NCBI RefSeq assembly: GCF_910592395.1 | Contig: NC_088314.1 | Span: 12,522,001-12,586,000 of the forward strand | Direction of reading: 5' to 3' | DNA length: 64,000 bases | From: Lineus longissimus | Taxonomy: Eukaryota > Nemertea > Pilidiophora > Heteronemertea > Lineidae | Shown: positions 35,003 through 46,197 of the stretch, piece by piece | Numbering within the stretch: position 1 is the first letter of the stretch | How the letters are laid out: each line of letters begins with the position of its first letter | The notes under the pieces: generated by a model | The model's input: the letters and a program-made list of their open reading frames with translations, nothing else | Told to the model about the DNA's origin: nothing | Database searches by the model: none | Program-made: the position numbers and the translations under genes

Positions 35003-35302
35003 TCACATGCACATGCACCATTCCTCCACAGGCATCTGGGTGCGATCCTCGTGGCCTTCATCATCCAGTGGCACATCATCTTCAACTTCAAGCTCCACGG
35101 CAGCCACACAACCATCAAGATCACATTCAGCCAGCTCTTTGGGTGTGTACTCTGGCTCAAACCCAAAGGGAGCTAGGCCTACTCGTTCTCCTGCCGATGC
35201 ACGGTTGTAATCGGCAGAGTTGAAGAATTCATTGTCGGACGTTGACTAAGAACCCGAAGAAATTGAAGAACTGTCATCTGTCATTTCGCTGTCATCTGCC
35301 AT
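35003..35302 (-). pseudogene. P2X7-like-domain gene, broken N-terminal part
   Basis: From the ATG at 35302 the frame reads MADDSEMTDDSSSISSGS, a TAG at 35248-35246, then RVGLAPFGFEPEYTPKELAE, an acidic stretch and EEWCMCM before TGA at 35005. Acidic N-terminus, P-x-x-F-E-P motif and W-C-x-C order resemble the intracellular P2RX7-like domain proteins common in marine invertebrates. The zinc-binding part after WC-C is missing. It has two stops, so it is a remnant. Confidence 0.4.
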
Positions 35303-35560
35303 TGTTCGAACAGCTGATGTTGTCCGTGACGTCACGCTCTCCTCATTCGGAGGAGAGAACGTTCATAAATATGACAAAATGGCCGCCGTCCATATCATGA
35401 AAAAATGAGCTAATAAAAGCAGGATTTTTACTATTTCTATATACAAGCCTATAGGCGAATATGGGTCGTCGCGTTGATGCCAGAACGTCCCCAAAGTTTG
35501 GAAATGTTGTTCTTAATTCCTCCAAGTTGGGGTACCTATGGCTTGATCAAATGAATATTA

Positions 35561-36718
35561 ATGTGGATAACTGGAAAATATTATACTCTAATGCCCAGTA
35601 AACGATTAGAGATGTTTGTCAACATGAAATTTTTGGTGAAATCGCAACAAATAAAAAACTCGATGTATAGTAATCTTATGTTTTCATTTGAACTTCAAAC
35701 ATATTTAAATGATATTAAATCAGTGAAACACAGGGCTTGTATCACAAAATTAATGCTGGAAGCCCATTGTCTAAGAATCAAAACTGGGAGACACTGTAGT
35801 CTAAGAAAGTGTGAGGTTTGCAAGTCAGGGGAGGTTGAGGATGATTTTCACTTCCTTGCGGTGTGCCCTAAATATGCGTCAAAACAGCAAAACTCATTGC
35901 AGTTGTAATAAAGTGATCTCCATTTTCTGTCTCTGTCGGATCTGACTACAATTTTTCTGAAAAATCCTTCACCTCCCTCTGCTGCGATTATCAACGAGTT
36001 CTTTAAACTGCGTAACTCTATATTGTCCTGATTTCCATTATTATGTTTTTGTCTTTAAATATTTGTGATCTTATTTTGTATACCCTGTAACTTTATATTG
36101 TATATTTTGTAATTATTTTATGTAACCGTTGGCCCCTAGTGGGCGTTTTATAGTCTGGGCTCCTGACCTCACTCTCGCTGTCGTAGGTCAGGCAATAACA
36201 AAAATCTATAAATAGAACAATAGCTTAAACCACCATTTCCACAAAAATTCTTATGCCTAATTTTTTTTAATATTATAAACAACCTATCCTGCAAAAACCA
36301 ACGCAATCGGTCAAGGTTTAGCGTCCCAAATCGTACTTTTGCGAAAATGACAATATCGCTAAAAGTGACGTCATTATATGGGGAAACCCCTTTGTCTGAA
36401 ACATAAAATAACCGTAATCGCGCATTTTAAGAGTAATTCCGGTATTTCTACAGTGTAGAATGATGTGTTCAATAATAGGCATAATCCTAGGAAAGATACA
36501 GCGCTCAATTCGACCGTAAAACGATAATTGGCTCGGGAAATTACAACAATGGCTGAATCTAAAAATAACACTCCTCTTTTCTGCCGTGTTATTTGTAGAC
36601 GGTTGTTGTTACCTGACCCGTTCCTAAACCCTACCAAAAGCCCGGAGATCGAGGTCAGAGAACCAGACTATTTAGCGTTTTAGAGTAATAAAGAATTTGA
36701 ATTTGAATTTGAATTTTT
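35561..36718 (+). mobile_element. LINE (non-LTR retrotransposon) 3' fragment
   Basis: 35561-35905 encodes the ORF2 C-terminal segment HRACITKLMLEAHCLRIKTG, followed by the Cys/His knuckle CEVCKSGEVEDDFHFLAVCP. A frameshift near 35900 separates it from KNPSPPSAAIINEFFKLRNS, ending at a stop near 36032. The 3' end is probably the AATAAAGAATTTGAATTTG repeat tail at 36688-36718. It is 5'-truncated and inactive. The knuckle is like that at 40878-41261. Confidence 0.75.
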
Positions 36719-38100
36719 CCACCGCTGTACCTTATTATCATAATTATGCCCACGTGATTAGCTGCTCGGTATTGACGAGCAAGTGACAGTCCTCATTTGC
36801 ATGTACATTAATGTCATTATTATGGCTGACGCGATCCTGTAAAGTTGTGCGTAATTTCTAATTTCTCGGCAAATACTTGATTGATTTCGTTGAAATTTGA
36901 GAGTATTACAGATTAGATTACTGCTTACATTGGGTCTTCGTAGTTTCTTCATACATCATCGATAAAGACACGTAGCTTTGTGAAGAAACTCACCATACTG
37001 CTCGCTGGCCAGCACAACATTCCTGCATGCTACGTATACACGCTCATCAATTTTGAGCTCCCAATTAATAATTTTATTCATTTCGCATTTTACATGAGAC
37101 GAAGGACTTAATGAACAAGATAACGAACTTTAATGAAAACTTAAGTTTTATTACAATAGGACAAATACTGGCAACGCAATTTGCATTTCAATTCAACAAC
37201 TGCCGAGCATCCTAGGGCTAAAACTATCTTCATTCATAGTCAATCTCGCCATTTAGCTAAACGGACCTGAAACAAATCGATTCAGCGTCTACACTTTTAC
37301 TCCGATTTGTCTCAAAATTGTTGACAAAGAGGCTGAATGTACTGCAAACAATTCCTCGGAACCAAATTTTAAAAAAAATGATTTTAAAGATATTTTTTAG
37401 TGTAAAATGCCCGTTGCTAGGCATGGTTGCTAGGCACATGCTGCCACAAACATAATGACAGAACCTGACAATAAGGGTCTGCTCTCGCGACGACCAATAT
37501 TATGGGCCCAACTATTTTACAGGTGGAATATAATAATGTTTAGATTATGGACAAAGCAAAGTTGTTGTGTTTAGCCGTCTGGTCCTTTATATGACCCCTA
37601 TCCTTTAACAGGGATATTGATAGCCACACAATGCAACAATGTAGCGGGAAGAGTTACCAAATAGTGGCTGATATATTTAAGTAAATATTTCCGGAGCGGA
37701 ATGGAATTAATTTTCCTTCTATATTTCATTGGAAAGAGTATTCTGTGCAAGACAGAAAGAAATCAAAATAATGTTAAATAAGCTGCAGATTTTCAAATTA
37801 TGAGCTGTCTGTTTTTAAACAATCTCTTTGTTTGATGAATTGTTGAAGTCGGCAAAAAGTCAAAGGTCCAACTAAAATCAAGTTCATAACTCAATAAATT
37901 ATGATTTTAGTAGCTTTAGACCGGTTTTTTCACCAACTTGAAGTGCACTTTTGATTCACTTTATAAGCATCGGAGGCAGGGACAGAAATGAAAATAAATA
38001 ACTATGGGGAAGGCACTTGATTTTGAGAATGTGGTGAAGTTGAGATGATTAGTGTTCTAAAAATTCAGCATTTAAAGTTGATAAAATGAAACATTTAGAT
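36719..38100. other. No certain gene; one weak first-exon candidate at 36994-37081 (minus)
   Basis: 36994-37081 on the minus strand starts with ATG, reads MNKIINWELKIDERVYVACR then NVVLASEQYG, and ends at a GTGAGT donor. It looks coding but has no identified family or partner exon. The rest is AT-rich and unique. Confidence 0.3.
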
Positions 38101-40090
38101 AATTAGTAAACAATTCATACTGGTTAAGAAACACACTATAGTTCATAGCCAAATAGAAATATTATGCCATTTGACCTCTGAGATCTGGAGAAGGAGGTCA
38201 TATCAGAAACATTTGTGACAGATAATACCATAATGTGGTTGGATGTACCCATGTTAGCACATTGTTGGCAAGTACTTAAGCAAAAATCACATTTTAAAGG
38301 TTCTCAGATTTTGTCCTCTGGTGGCCAAGCTGTGAATCAGATGGAATCGTACTTTGGTCCCTTCGATCAACTGACTATAGGGTACCGTACATGATATGAG
38401 TACCAAATGCGAGATCAATGGTCACTGCAGTTAAGGAACAAGTCATAGTTAAAGCCTAACAACCAATTTAGACCATTTGACCTGTGTGACCTTGAAAAGT
38501 AGGTCAAATAAAAAATCTGTAGGACATGTGATTATATCATCACTTGGGGTACCTACCATGAAAATATCATTGAAAACAAATCACTCATTTTAATAACGGC
38601 CAGGGCCCATTGTGCTCACCGTATGCAGACATTACGTTTCTGGAGCCCTTGATCCCGATTGGGATTTTATTCTATCTTCCCTCAAAATCTTCCATTGTTC
38701 CCGACCGAGCGTGAGCCTAATTCCTCAACCCCAAACAATAGCAAGGAGGTTGTTCCATAGATCAGCTCCCCTCACTATTACTAACCCAACTGAGGGCAGC
38801 AGGGTTTAACACCTCCTTTGTTCGCGAAAATAATCTGCCCAAATATCTCCATCGTGAGGCATTTTCAAAAATTATATGCCGCGGCTATTTTCCGTTCTAA
38901 AGTAACAACTGCACACAACTGAACACGTTTGAGTGATCAGTCTAGATGCGCAAAACACTGCGACTTGCTCGAGGCAGGGTACGCTAACTGATAAGGAAAG
39001 CTGCGGCATTTCATCAAACACCAGAACGAGGCAGATTGAGAAAAATGCCTTACTTTTATAGCTCTAAAATCGTTATTCTTCAGTCAAATTCAAAATTTAA
39101 AAGAACTATTTGTGATAGAGATATATTTGCTGGCGAGCTGTCTCGTTCCGAAAAGCAACGCTGCACAATATTTCATCTTTTATTTCTTAAGTGGGGAGGA
39201 AATATTAGATACACAAACTGAATGGCTAATCCCTCATAATCCCTAGGCAATCTTGATGGACCCACCAAAAAGGGCTGAAACAGAAAAATCATCGCGAGCA
39301 GAGAAACATTATGGATGTTTGGTGCTACATGTATAGTATATATAGTCAAATCAAAATTGGTATGACTTGTGATGTATCCTTTCTCTGAGTACCTACCATA
39401 AAATATTATCGATGAAATTGTCCAGGGACCATGTGCTCACCTCGGGTAATGTAATGCATGTCATTTGCAGTGGATATAGGTAGATCAGTTTCTAGCTAGT
39501 TTCACCAGTCTTAATTCCATTGAATAATATTATTCTTCTCGGCTCTATGACCTTGAAAAGTAGGTCAAATCAAAAACCTGTATAATATGTAATGTATCCT
39601 TGCTGGGAGTACCAACCATAACAACTTTATCGAATATGAATCACTAATGAGCGAGAGAGATATCACACTTTCTAGGTTTTCACTTTTTGCCCCCTGGTGT
39701 CCAAGTCGAGAAACAGATCAGACCAAAATTCTGTGTCAGTGGTAACCTGACCTAGGGGGGTATTGTGTACAAAGTTTCAAGCCCCTAGCCCTAGCAGTTA
39801 CGAAACGTGCCACAGTTCCGCTCAAACGGCCAATTTACACCACTTGACCTCTGACCTTGAAAAATAGGTCAAATTGAAAACCTCTACGATATGTGATGTT
39901 TCACTAATAAGCGAGATATCACACTTTTTGTACTTTCAGTTTTGGCCTCCTGACCTGGTGGCCAAGTCAAGAATCAGATCAGACCAAAATTGGCTGTCAG
40001 AGGTCATCTGACCTAGGGGGCCTTGCATAAAAACTTCCAGGCTCATAGCCCTACCAGTTAAAAAACGTGCCACAGTTACACTGAAACGGT
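38101..40090 (+). repeat. HINE-like array (family A cores; family C head at 39411)
   Basis: Core monomers run from 38101. A family A head lies at 38598 (GGCCAGGGCCC ATTGTGCTCACCGTAT), and about 670 bp of unrelated sequence (38624-39295) separates it from its continuation near 39300. At 39411 a family C head (ATTGTCCAGGGACC then ATGTGCTCACCTCGGG) sits inside a family A monomer right after AAAATATTATCG. Cores continue to about 40090. No gene. Confidence 0.6.
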
Positions 40091-40092
40091 AA

Positions 40093-40205
40093 AGGGGCTG
40101 TTCACTTTCGATTCAAGCCTTCGATTTGTGATCTATGGGAAAACGGAAAGAGATATGACCTTGCAATTTGCATGGATAATTCTGTGTATCAGACCATTTT
40201 CAATG
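40093..40205 (+). repeat. Short interspersed repeat, inverted copy at 60190-60332
   Basis: Contains AAAGGGGCTGTTCACTTTC, ATGGGAAAACGGAAAGAGAT and TGTATCAGACCATTTTCAAT. The same words occur in reverse complement at 60190-60332, also within a HINE-like array. Confidence 0.7.
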
Positions 40206-40210
40206 GTACA

Positions 40211-40684
40211 ACAAGAGGCCCAAGGGCCTGGCGCTCAGCTGGATGACCTAATAACATAGGACTGAAGGTGTAAAGTAGTTAATATCGGCTTTATACTACT
40301 GTTGAAGGTCAAGAGAACACGTTATACCACTAAAATTTCCAATGCAGAGCTGCCAGCTGGATGAAATATGATTGAACTAATTAGCCATGGTATGTAAATA
40401 TTACAGAAGGCAACGAAAGATATCCCTAGTTCAGTATGTTGTATTGGTAGCTTTACAGAAAAGAAGTGTCTGAGAGGATGAGACTTCTCCATGGACAACT
40501 GTGGTATGTCCAGGCTGGGTTGTACAGCATAAAGATACAAAATGCTGTCTGTAATTTAGAGGTATCCTGATTTAACAGAGGTCAAAATAAATAGAAATGA
40601 CCAGTTTGGGACTAACACCACTGTCTTTTTTTTTAATAAGGTAGAGATTACAGGAGTCAACAAAATTAATTTTATTGAGAGAAA
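40211..40684 (+). repeat. HINE-like head, family B fragment
   Basis: ACAAGAGGCCCAAGGGCC then TGGCGCTCAGCTGGATG. No matching tail before the LINE at 40685. Confidence 0.55.
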
Positions 40685-41261
40685 TTCAAATTCAAATAGA
40701 TAAACTTTATTGTCACCATATAAAAGGTTATTTACATAGGTATATGACATATAAAGTATAGTACATGATGTATACATTCCTACACAAAGCTAACCACTAA
40801 AGAACTAATAAGACATTAAAACAACTAGACAAAATCATGACATCATTAAACAAAATAACCAAGTTATTTTATCAATTTCAAGATTTTCCATAAAAAGGCA
40901 CCCATGATATGACAAATATTTGTATCATTCCCCAGTAAACAATAGTCAAACTCCCAAACTCCAGAAATATACCATTAATTAAATTTAATTCTTCTAGGGC
41001 TTGAAAACATATTGCCTTCAGATCAGGCTGAACACATTCCATAATGACATGATACTCAGACCCGATCTCACCTGAGTTACACAAAGAACATAGCCTTCTT
41101 TCCCTCGGGATATTTTTTCTTCTCCCAGACTCAATATCAAAATCATGATCAGAAAGACGGACCTTAGAAATAGCTCTTCTAAGCAGAGTGTTAACCAATG
41201 AGTCTAAATTGACCTGTCCTGCAGGTGATTGGAATTTACAATACAAAGGGTCGTTTTTCAT
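40685..41261 (-). mobile_element. LINE 3' fragment, minus strand
   Basis: 41261-40878 encodes the ORF2 C-terminal end: RRAISKVRLSDHDFDIESGR then the knuckle CSLCNSGEIGSEYHVIMECV, with a natural stop at 40878. The 3' end is a GACAATAAAGTTTATC segment followed by TTTGAATTTGAATTTC at about 40685-40700, the same kind of tail as the LINE at 35561-36718. Strongly 5'-truncated. Confidence 0.78.
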
Positions 41262-41508
41262 GACATTGTGCTTTACTGCGTATCCCTAGTGAGCCGATCG
41301 GGAACCAATCTATTCTTGGCGCAGACAGGTTCAAATTGGCTATATCTTGAATAGATTGAATTGCGATGAAAATCTAATGCAATAAAGGAGCAATATCGAA
41401 GAGACAAATTAATCAAATCAATTGTCCACAGACTCGGACTGTGCAATAGCGTGATGTATGCGTGCATATAAAAGTATATCAATTGGTCCGATAGAGATGA
41501 CGAAGCAA

Positions 41509-42204
41509 TGTCAATATGCCTCGTTCCTTAGTCAGCAATATGCCCCTTTTTATACGGAGAAGAAAGAGAACCCAGATAGGCCTTCACATGTCGGCTTCCA
41601 AATGGCTCGAACCAACTGTACTATCACTACTATAACTTTAAAATGCGTGCTCCTCCTTCATGTAGCAATGTCTCGGCCAAAAAGGCACTTAGTTGACAGG
41701 CAAGCTAGAAGTTCAGCACCGTGAGCAGCTCCTTGGTAAGGCCATGTCAGGTTCCGCGCGCCTCTTCAGATACATCAAGTATTGAAAGCTGTGGTGAGCA
41801 CATAAAAAGACCATGGTCACCTTAATTTGAAAATCCCTTCATAATCAAGGGCTACCTCTGACTAAAACAGCACCCATAAACAATAGACCACCAATTTGAC
41901 CCCAGCTCCTAACTGCGGGAAAACCCAAGTCCAGCAACCAAAAGTACCAAAAATACATTTTTGTTTACATTTGAACTGCACACATGCACACATGCACACA
42001 TTGTTTACAATTTCATTTCCCGCAAAATCTCGAAAATCAGGTGACCTGCAATTGTGGATTGAAAATAACATTAACCTGGGTTCAGCAGGTCAGCAGGTAT
42101 ACCAGCTGTTCCAATCATGCCCCTACAGCCAGCTGTTCAAAAGGTAATGTTATTCACCCCACAGGGAGTGCAGGTAATTGATTAAGCCCTGCATAACTTA
42201 ACAG
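41509..42204. repeat. Interspersed repeat, copy 2 of 2
   Basis: Nearly identical to 2221-2906. Its left flank differs from copy 1, which supports the Harbinger border at 2220. Confidence 0.75.
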
Positions 42205-42417
42205 GAATGGCTTGGCTTCTGTGAGTGGTAAGGAGAATTGACAGTGTCCGATTAAAAATCCCTCATTACTGCTCCGCTGAAGTAAATTTTTGAATAAAAC
42301 CAAGACGTTGCATCAGAGTGAGGTGTCACCACCATTCATGCAAAATTTCAAGGCGATCCAACGCCTCTAAGTGTGACTTTATTCGTCCCCCTTCTAATAT
42401 TATTATATAGAAGATTT

Positions 42418-42960
42418 AGACCAGCGATGACGTCATTTCTGGTGATTCCCTACGTTGTCCAATGAGCGCTTTTTAAAGTGTGCCATTTGGCATGCATCAG
42501 CGCTGCCAATTGCCGATTAGAATGCCGTAGCTCCGTCAATTTTGAATCAATTTTTATGGGAGTAACATTATTGTGTTGCTTAAAACGTCTACTTTTTACT
42601 CATGTAAGAATCGTAGTACTAAAAACTAATATGCAAACAGAATCATGCCGATTCACTGCACATACGGTGGGAATTCTCGACTTCAAAATACATCGCGAAC
42701 AGAGCGTGCACTTCCGATATCGTTTTCACAGAATTGTGGCCAAATTTTCAAGAACTAATTTCTGAAAGTATTCCCTTAAGACCTTATGACTACCCACTGA
42801 AAGGAACTAGTGATAATAGTGAGGTTGCGCAACCACCCGTTTAGGCCCTACGACGACGTTTATCTATTGTGTGAGTTTACCTTAACAATAGATAAACATC
42901 GTCGAAGGGCCTAACCGGGCGGTTGCGAAACCTCCCTAATATCGCCTACTTGACTACTTT
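42418..42960 (+). repeat. Three-copy repeat unit, copy 1
   Basis: Matches 46718-47190 and 63418-63890, from TTTAGACCAGCGATGACGTC to AGCAGAAAATTGG. This copy is more diverged and carries the foldback insertion at 42819-42936. All three copies keep an overlapping plus-strand frame open that ends at the same stop (42765, 47099, 63799). Confidence 0.8.
42819..42936. mobile_element. 118 bp foldback MITE with TAATA target duplication
   Basis: Almost the whole element is a hairpin: GTGAGGTTGCGCAACC---GTTTATCTATTGT pairs with ACAATAGATAAAC---GGTTGCGAAACCTCCC across a 14 bp loop. TAATA stands on both sides (42814-42818 and 42937-42941). The two sister copies of the host repeat have a single TAATA at the same place (47147-47151 and 63847-63851), giving direct empty-site evidence. 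Confidence 0.9.
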
Positions 42961-43082
42961 TAGCAGAAAATTGGTTACTTGTTGCAAAATCAATCTTCCA
43001 TCTTTAGACTGGTCACAGAGGGTATGCTGAAATATAGCCTGGTTCCTTGGCCAATTCAATGCGCAGAATACAACTGCGCAAC

Positions 43083-46000
43083 TATGAATGAATGAATATA
43101 AGAATTTCTATAGCGCCTGAATTAAAAGAAAAACTTAAATTTTCAGGCGCTTTACAAAGCAAAACACTCCCTGAAAAGGTGTTGTTTCAGGAGAGTTTTG
43201 AAAATGTCTATGGAACCAGCAAGCCTGATGTTGGAAGGTAGCTGGTTCCATAGAACCGGTGATGACTTGTAAAAAGAACGGTCACCAAAGGTTTTGCACT
43301 TCGTGCGAGGGACCACCAAAGTTGGAGCAATAACAGAGCGGAGATGGTAGGTGGAATGGTGCCTCAGTCTGACCATATCACACAGGTAGGCAGGTGCGAC
43401 TCCATGTATTGCCTTATATGTAAATAAAAGCACTTTGAAAACAATCCTGTATTTAACAGGAAGCCAATGGAGTCGCATGAGAACCGGTGTGATACGATCA
43501 AACCGCGGCACCAGACACACAACGCGAGCTGCAGCATTAAGTGCACGCTGCAGTCTGGAGAGTTGATGTGTAGAAATGCCATATAGAAGGGAATTACAAT
43601 AATCAATGTGAGAAGTGACAAAGGCATGAACAAGAGTGGTGGTAAACTAAGGACTGAGGAACCGTCGAATTTGGCGGATCTTATAAAGACCCAGGAAAGC
43701 CTTGGAGCAGACCCTACTAACATGGGTTTCCATAGACATGTTTTTGTCAAAGTAAACACCAAGGTTTCGTACCGATTCGGCAGGTGAAATTGAGGCCTCC
43801 CCCACTCTGATTGGACCCATATCTACCTTCTGGAGCATTTGTCTAGAACCGATAAAAATGAACTCTGTCTTAAGATCATTGATGAGGAGCTCGTTCTCGA
43901 TCATCCACGCACGGACATCAGCTACACATGCTTCCGTTTCGCACACAGCTCTCTGCTGGTTAGTAGATGCCAAAGGACGGAAAGACATATAGAGCTGATT
44001 GTCGTCTGAATAGCCATGTGCATCTGGCAAGTGACGTGAAATGATGTGATAAAGCCTTGACATATAGAACAAAAAGAGGATGGGTCCAAGGCAACTGCCC
44101 TGTGGAACACCACAATGGAGTGAAAAATGCTTAGATTTGCTACCATTGATGACGACACACTGCTCTCTATTAGAGAGATAAGACTTCAGCCACTGAAGGC
44201 AAAGGCCAGTGACGCCAAAATCTGTATCCATGGTTTGAAGCAATATGTCTACATCAACCGTATCAAACGCGGCACTTAGATCTAGCAAGACTAGCAAGCA
44301 GACTTCCTGATTGTCCATTTTCATAAGAATGTCACTTTGAACCTTCAGAAGAGCAGTCTCTGTCGAGTGGTTCTTGCGGTATGCAGACTGGACTGCTGGT
44401 AGTGGGGCAGAGTTATCACTGTGGACCATTAGCTGGTCAACTACTACCCTCTCAACAAGCTTAGACACAAATGCTAAGTTGCTAACCGGCCTAAAGTTGG
44501 AAAAGGTCCGATCAAGTCCTGCTTTCTTTAACAAAGGCGATACCAGGGCACACTTCCATTCAGTTGGAACTCGAGCATCCTGTAGCGAGAGATTCACGAT
44601 GCGAGCGATGACTGGTAACAGAGAGTCAACACATAGCTTAAGCATCCAGGTTGGGATCGGATCGAGCGAACAGCTCGCGCTTGAGGACTTCATGATCAGT
44701 TTTCGAATTTGCTCGTCGGACACTGTACTAAAAGCATTAATTGACTTCTCTGCTGTAGGAGCAGAGACAATGGGACAGTTAACTGTGACTGCCCTGATTT
44801 TGCTTTTAATAATGTCAACTTTACGGACGAAAAAATCACCGAAGTCATTCGCGAGTACAGCAGGATCAGCATGATCCGGCAATGTGACCGACTGTTTTTC
44901 ACTACATAACGAGTTAACAACCCGAAATAACTTCCTCGAATCCCCTTGACACTGTGCGATTTCATTTGAGTAGTAAGCACGTCGGGCGAGATTCAGTTGG
45001 ACGGAGTAGAGACTACGCACTTTGCGGTAAGCTTGTGCCGCAGAAGGTGAAGCGTGACGATTTCTTTCCAGCTTTCTCCTCTTAGCCTTCAGTTGTCCTA
45101 ACTCGTTATTATACCAAGGGATCACTGGCTTAACTGTGGTCACCTTGGTGATAATAGGTGCATGTTTATCTAGAAGATTGGAGAGTGTTTCATTGTAACA
45201 AGTGACCAACTCATCAATATCAGCAGACGTAGGGTTAGACAGCACAGAAGTGTCAATGTCCTTCTGAAATGACTGGATGTCAATTTGCCGTAGCAAACGA
45301 AAGGATACAGTGTTCTTGGTCAACTCAGGGCGTGAAAGAGATAGATGACAATCCACAAACATATGATCCGAGAGATAGTGTGAGTGGGCAACATCGCCGA
45401 TAACCAGATCATCACTTTCCCTTGTCAGAATCAAGTCAAGTGTGTTCCCGGAAACGTGCGTCGGCCCTGACACATGCTGCTTAAGACCAAAAGTGTCCAA
45501 CACTTCAAGAAAGCGTCTTGCCTCGTTGTCATGTGGATCATTGACATGGATATTGAAGTCACCAGAGATCACCAAACACTCGGGGCATGTCACTATTGCT
45601 TCTAGATATTCAGCAAACTCACAGAAGAATACACTAGAGGGCACGGATGAGGGTGGGCGATAGACAACAATGTTTATCATCTTTCGAGTTGTCGATGGCA
45701 TCGCAATCGACCATTCCGAAAATTCAAATTAGTCCTTGGAGCCCCTTTCCACGAGCTTGGTGTTTATAGAAGAGCGAAACATTAGACCTGTTCCTCCCCC
45801 TTGGCGTTCACCGGGCCGTGGCACATTCAGGAAACAGTACCCGTCAGGAGAGAGGGCTCGGACAGTCACTGAATCATTGTCCTTAAGCCAGGTCTCTGTG
45901 ATGGCACACATATCGATCCTCTCATTAACCGCATGATCAATGATATCAGCAACTTTATTCCTGGTTGAACGAGCGTTTACAGTTGAGAATCTAAAGCAGT

Positions 46001-46100
46001 GAGAAGGATAATTCTGAGACACGGATGTTTGCAAAGGTACTTGAATAAGGTTATTCAAGTTAATCCCCGGCCTGTGTTTAATGATGTCCCCTATACGTCA
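43083..46100 (-). mobile_element. L2/CR1-like LINE, nearly complete ORF2
   Basis: ORF2 spans endonuclease to C-terminus in one frame. The 3' UTR is short, and the 3' end has an ATTCATTCATTC tail, seen on the plus strand as GAATGAATGAAT at 43085. The 5' end is truncated near 46100. Only two in-frame stops disable it, so it is a fairly young copy. Confidence 0.85.
43152..46058 (-). pseudogene. LINE ORF2: endonuclease and reverse transcriptase, two in-frame stops
   Basis: About 969 codons in one frame, open about 35 bases further upstream. The APE-type endonuclease has VNARSTRNK, ITETWL, SGDFNIHVND and LSDHMFVD. The reverse transcriptase has YRKNHSTETALL, LLDLSAAFDTVD, GVPQGSCLGPILF and HGYSDDNQLY, so the catalytic box is YSDD where YADD is usual. 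The C-terminal end has RLHWLPVKYRI, PRTKCKTFGDRSF and LFRECFAL before the stop at 43152. Defects are TAA at 45731-45729 and TAG at 43649-43647; no frameshift. Target-primed reverse transcription is the family's mechanism. Confidence 0.88.
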
Positions 46101-46197
46101 TAACCCGGGCTTTTGAATCGTCAAAAAATCTGTCAAATGTGCCTGTAGCGCCAACTGGCGGTGAAAACTAAACTAATTCCATTACAAGCCAAAATGA

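Noticed and set aside
43364-43762. Second-frame ORF overlapping the LINE 3' region
   Set aside because: The ORF2 C-terminal motifs continue in the main frame across the TAG at 43649, so this frame is not used.
44374-44874. Plus-strand ORF of 166 codons
   Set aside because: Antisense shadow of the LINE reverse transcriptase frame.
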